Source: Eumeta japonica
Lineage: Eukaryota > Arthropoda > Insecta > Lepidoptera > Psychidae
Length of the DNA stretch: 64,000 bases
Direction: 5' to 3'
Assembly: GCA_005406025.1 (NCBI GenBank)
Contig: BGZK01000891.1
Location: forward strand, 62,001-126,000
Shown: positions 59,153 to 64,000 of the stretch, piece after piece
Layout of the letters: each line of letters opens with the position of its first letter
Position numbering within the stretch: the first letter of the stretch is position 1
Program-made: the position numbers and the translations under genes
Notes under the pieces: model-generated
What the model saw: the letters and a program-made list of their open reading frames with translations, nothing else
Databases searched by the model: none
Told to the model about the DNA's origin: nothing

Positions 59153-62100
59153 TTTTATGCTGTTCTCGAATGAACAATCTCATTTTCAAGCCGGTTATCA
59201 TCTGCCAATTCTAACGTAAGCCTCGTGCCATGCCATTTCTATCAAAATGCATTAGCTATTGGCTACGCCGATTTCAAGATTTACGAAGTAGTAGTCTCTC
59301 ATCCAGCGGCCGGCCCAGCGGGTGACGAATCATACATTCCTTGATTTTCGAACATTTTCTCGTAAACTTGGCAACATCGCCAACGCGTTTTGGATTTTAT
59401 AACACTGTAGCGACGCCTTCGGTTTGGATGCATAGCCAGGCTGACGTGTGATAACGCACAATATATTAAATGTACATGTTCAACTGGCTACGACCCCTCA
59501 GCGTCCTAATATAACAGTGTCCTAAGTATGCTATCGTCGTACTTATATCAGTCACGCTTAGCGTTGAGTTTATTTCAAGACACGGAATCATCAAGAATCG
59601 AAAAAGGTGGAGCTCACTTTTAAAAAGCACCACGCTCGATGACGATAAAAAATAAACAAAAGTCTCGCCATAAATATTCCTAGGCATTTACACAAATTAC
59701 TGATTCCCGACTTTCACTAATCGTACGGCTGTCGTGTCTCCCCCCGGCCATTATAAATTCGGCAGACGTGAATCATTACACGTAAATAAGCCAATATTTT
59801 TTCCTCAACTTCGCTTGGAATCGGAGCCTTTGAGGAATTAAGGAGTTAGCACAAATTGTAAACCCTTTCCGTTTTGAACCCAAAATATAACTAATCATAT
59901 AAAATAAATTATGTTTTTAACTAAACGCCTAAAGAAGTATAATAGAATACATACTACTATATTTCTTAATGCACATTAAGGACGAATTTTTATTAAATTC
60001 CTAACAATACAACAAAAAATTTCTAGATCGAAGTTTTTAAACGCGTATTACAAAAAGATGAAAAAAACTTGTAACCAAACTCTACAGCTTTACTTTCCTC
60101 GTTGGTTTCTGACTCATTTAACATATCTAATATAAATCTACGCTTTTATACCGTTACATATAACAATGATTATAATTTCTATTAGTGTCGTTTCAATTTC
60201 CTATAATTTTATAAAAATAAACTTAATCCTTTTGAGTATTAGTTTTAAACGTTTGCTTTACAATTTAAAGGAGGAAAATGCTGAAAATTTTACAGATTTT
60301 ATGAAATATCTGATTTTTCGCTTAATTTACGCTCATCTTAAGATGTCTTATGGTTGCTTAAAAATAAAAAGTCCCCACTGATATTTTACTTACTACCCGA
60401 AAAATTAAAAAAATACAGAGCTTATTCACTAATTAATGATTGTTAATTAATTAAAATTAATTATTTATTATTCATAAATTACACAAGCGTAGTATTAGCG
60501 AATCAGCTAGAAAAAATGTCTTTCGATGGGCATTGCTATCTTAAATCAAGTTTGGAAGCTCAACTGCTTCAGTGTAAATAGGCTAATACAGACATACAGC
60601 CTCGTAGACAACAGTATAATTAAGATTCCATTTTTTTTCTTTAAAGCAATGAAATCTTTATTATTATCAAAATTAAGCACCTAGTCATACCGTCATATTT
60701 ATCAATTTTTTTATGAAAAATAACATAAGAACAAAAAATCCATAGCTGTGTATTAGAAAAATGATTCCACTATCATTTTCAATTATTTTCTCGTTTCCAC
60801 GTATAATTCCAACTCTGATTCTAGTGTTTAAGACCTTAGTCCGCTCTTAAATTTAAACTTAGTAAATGTTCAGTCCTGCTCTAGATTCTAATTACAATAT
60901 CGCTTTTGATATTGATCTTGGACTTTCTCTTGATTTTGCTTGGTCGCGCACTTGATTTCGATATCGGTTTGCCCTCAAATCCAATCCCGGTATAGATCTC
61001 TGTTAGATAGGTGATTCCGCCCTCGAGTTTGATGTCAATCAATTTATTTCATAGACATGCTCCAGTAACTTGAAGAGCATTACATTTGTTGGCACGGGTC
61101 ACACATCCGTATGATAACATTAATCATAATATATTCAGTCGTATGTGATTAGTTTGTATTCTATTGTGTGAGGTGCTAATGAATGAAATCCTTAATAGAC
61201 GCTTGCCTGCAACATGCATTAACATACAGCATGCAACCCATCGCTGACACTAGAATTTGCCCCTCCACTGCAAACCTCTATTCAAAGAATTGATTCGAGA
61301 GGATTGACAGATATCAGTACACCTAAGCAAGTGTTAATTTTATAATTGTCTTAGTCCGCTAAACGTTATAGTGTTAAGTTCTACGTACGTTTCATGCTTA
61401 CCAGGCACATCGTCAGGAAAATGCAGACAGATGTCGTACCGTATTTAGCGCCGTTTGCCATTGAAATTGTTATTAGTGGAAAATTTTCCAACATCTGCAG
61501 TGTTTGTTAGTTTGCAAGTGACCTGTACTGATATTATAATGCAGAGAAGTGTGTACGTTTTAACATGCTCATCTCTACAATTGTGAGTCCGATTGAAAAA
61601 TGTTTTTCATAGTTAATTACTTATTGAGAAATGTTGTAGGATACACAGTATTTTTTCTTATTATTTTTTTCATTTACATCTTGTTATAATAAATTATAAG
61701 TCGTTTATGCGGTGAATTTTATTACAGTTAACAATAAATTCGGAATGTCTTAAAACAAATAAATAAAAATGAACTATTGTTTATAAGAGAACGGATAATA
61801 TTATATGAGGCCAAATGCAAAATGTTACAGACAACACTAAAGGTTTTTAATCATAAAAGCAATTAGTCAAAATCTTATTTTTTATAATTACAGAGTAATT
61901 AATAAATTAAAAGATAGACGGTGGAAGCCATTATTTTAACTTCTCCGCAAAGATAATTTAAACGAGTTAATTTGTCGTCATAAATTTCTTGTAACTGCTT
62001 CAAATGAACAAAATAAGCGGATGTTTTGGGTACTTTTAGCCCATTAAGGACATTTATTGGCCATCACCGATTCAATTAAGCGTTTCAATTGGCCGATTTT

Positions 62101-62849
62101 TCAGTTGTAGATAACAAACTTCCCTTTGTCCCTTCGGAACGTAAACAATTTCAACCCAAACAGGTTGGTACAATTCATTATTTAGTCTCAAATTACTGCG
62201 GCTCCTTGATGACTTCCCGTTTCATTTTTATTTTCACATCTTTTGTTTTGAAACGAAGACGACATGTGAAGAAAGAAAAAAAGTATAAATGATTCTCTGA
62301 TAAATTCAAGTAAATATATCACGGTTCTCCAATTATATAAAAATAAGAAAAATAGTTCGGACAAGTTCATCCAAAGATTATATAATACTATACAAAAACA
62401 AAATTATCTAGCTTGCGAAAACAATTGTACAATAATGATATGTTCGTCAACCGCTTATGCTCTACTTGTTCAATAAGTAGTAAATAGACTTCGTTAAAAG
62501 GATTTCGAACCATTTGAAATTATTTATTTACATATTTCCTCATATGAAATTCATTAATAGTATGAATGGTAAACACCTTTTCTGAAAAATTAAATATTAA
62601 TTGAAATATTAAATAAAACATATATGAGACACATTAAAAATTTACTATTTTTTATAATAGTTTAATAAGAAACAAATTTCTGACTACATTTGAAAAACAA
62701 TCCAACAGATGTATTGTCAAAACAATAAAGTTCTCACTTATTAAACAGATCGTAAAAATACGTACAAAATAAGTTTTAATTCTTTAATTTCTCATGCTGT
62801 TCCACAATAATCAGGATCAGTTAAACATCAATTAAAAAATATCAACCAG
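59153..62849. other. Mixed then AT-rich DNA, no gene recognised
   Basis: 59160-59460 is less AT-rich and may include the untranslated 5' part of the mariner. 59700-59790 is a small G+C-richer patch. 60785-61000 has loosely repeated GATTCT/GATCTT/GATTTC-type hexamers. No supported gene. Confidence 0.45.
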
Positions 62850-63110
62850 TATTATTTAGTGGTTAAAAGTGTTAAATTCGAACCAGAAAATCCTGGCTGT
62901 CGACGAAATGAACCCTGAGTTTTTGATTTAATTCGAATTGCCCTAATCATTGACTTATAAAAATCACTCGCTTTGTGGCTCGGAGGGTGCGTTAAGCTGT
63001 TGGTCCTGGAAGTATTATTCCATCGGCGTTGAAGGTTGTCAGTAGTCCCCGACCTGTGTTGGACCAGCGGGAAGAGTTTCTGGTCTAAGTCCTCAATTTG
63101 AAATAAAAAG
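62850..63110 (+). repeat. Interspersed repeat with GGCTCGGAGGGTGCGTTAAG motif
   Basis: GGCTCGGAGGGTGCGTTAAG (62978-62997), GTTGGTCCTGG and GGACCAGCGGGAAGAG match, as I recall, a retroposed element found near many moth microsatellites. Non-coding; the 91-codon minus-strand frame here is a by-product. Confidence 0.5.
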
Positions 63111-64000
63111 ATTCTAGGTAGTAACATAAAAGCTGAGCTCGATTAATTATATTTGTGACGACTTATGATATAAGAATACAATGGATGTATAATTTTTTGC
63201 GATCGTTAATATTCATGAAGAATAACAAATGAATATAAGTAATTTTCTTGATTAATGTACATTTTTACAAAAAGTTTGATCTTTGCATCAACTTTACTTA
63301 ATATTCTTATTATTTTGAAAATAGGATGAATGAAAGTAGACTGACGAAACAAATCTATAGAGCAAATGTGTGTGATAAAAAGGTCGTCAAAGATCAACCT
63401 AGAAAATCCTAAGCAAACCATATTGGTGGCATGTTAAAAAAGGGCCAAGTTTTAAGCACCCGAAACCGACGTGCTTGCATGAAAAGATTGATAGATTAGT
63501 CCATTGAAAAGTTACATTTGGGGTTGCGTTTTTAGAGGACGTAATTTTATTTTGTAAAACAAGTTTGGGAAGCCGCTTGAAAATATTGAAATGGTATTTA
63601 CGATATATCTCTTAAACTATTTATTTGATAAAAAAATTTGTTAACATTTTTTTACAAATTAAATTCTCTACAGTAGTCGTATAACTTATAAGTTATAAGC
63701 GAAATCTGAAATTAGAAAAAATATTTTTCGATTTAACTTTTATCATTTTACGAAAAATGATATCTGACCATTTTGTAGATCGTTTTCGAGGAACGACTTT
63801 CATTCGCATCATTTTTCATTAAATCAATAGTTAAGGTTTTAGCGCTCCGAAGTGAGTACTATTTTTCAGTACTCTTAACTATACCTATATTATACGTGTG
63901 TACCTATAATATGTCATCAGTTATTGATTGTTTTTTTTTTTTTTTTTTTTTTACTTTATTATTATATTTTTTTTTTAATTCTAAATTTTGCAATATTTTA
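63111..64000. other. AT-rich DNA, no gene recognised
   Basis: Contains a 22-base T run at 63931-63952. A self-complementary ACTTATAAGTTATAAG stretch lies near 63685. Nothing else is supported. Confidence 0.5.
63931..63952. repeat. Poly(T) tract
   Basis: 22 consecutive T; could be the tail of a minus-strand retroposon. Confidence 0.9.

Overview
Organism and setting. The window is eukaryotic nuclear DNA, strongly AT-rich, without prokaryotic-style coding density, and with no open frame longer than about 240 codons. Three different mariner-family transposase relics (one of the type known from silkworm), non-LTR retrotransposon pieces, tRNA-derived SINEs, Helitron-like sequence and several interspersed repeats of kinds I associate with moths and butterflies point to an insect, most likely a lepidopteran. 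Most of the DNA looks intergenic or intronic. The only host coding sequence I can suggest is a possible 29-codon exon end at the left edge (1-90). LAYOUT. 1-6.4 kb: the possible exon end, then AT-rich DNA with one repeat copy and a Helitron-like fragment. 6.4-7.3 kb: minus-strand mariner relic. 8.0 kb: a perfect 47-bp palindrome. 11.2-12.1 kb and 26.0-26.7 kb: two copies of an unnamed long AT-rich repeat. 20.6-22.4 kb: two non-LTR retrotransposon fragments around another repeat copy. 35.6-36.5 kb: plus-strand mariner relic that runs into a CA/CG microsatellite. 37.04-41.51 kb: the most informative object, an LTR retrotransposon on the minus strand. 42.3-42.65 kb: an imperfect 177-bp tandem duplication. 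46-55 kb: a patchwork of interspersed repeats including a SINE and a nested insertion. 58.05-59.15 kb: a nearly full-length dead mariner on the minus strand. Short G+C-richer islands with homeodomain-like sites (for example 15.9, 35.2, 43.6, 45.8, 48.1 and 53.4 kb) may be regulatory DNA of a neighbouring developmental gene; this is inference. THE LTR ELEMENT. Two identical 142-bp LTRs start TGT and end ACA and are flanked by the 5-bp target duplication TAGAG. A primer binding site matching the 3' end of a tRNA-Ser and a polypurine tract sit in the right places. The interior is defective: gag has two single-base frameshifts, a zinc-knuckle plus aspartic-protease frame survives, reverse transcriptase and RNase H are absent, and only a scrap of what looks like the integrase C-terminus remains. 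In place of pol, and in the opposite orientation, lies a decayed array of C2H2 zinc fingers (about 37509-37852), with a tRNA-derived SINE nearby. The roughly 980-base leader between primer site and gag carries five copies of a ~32-bp motif, several with a small inverted repeat at the core. Identical LTRs with a ruined interior suggest a non-autonomous element moved in trans after capturing foreign sequence.
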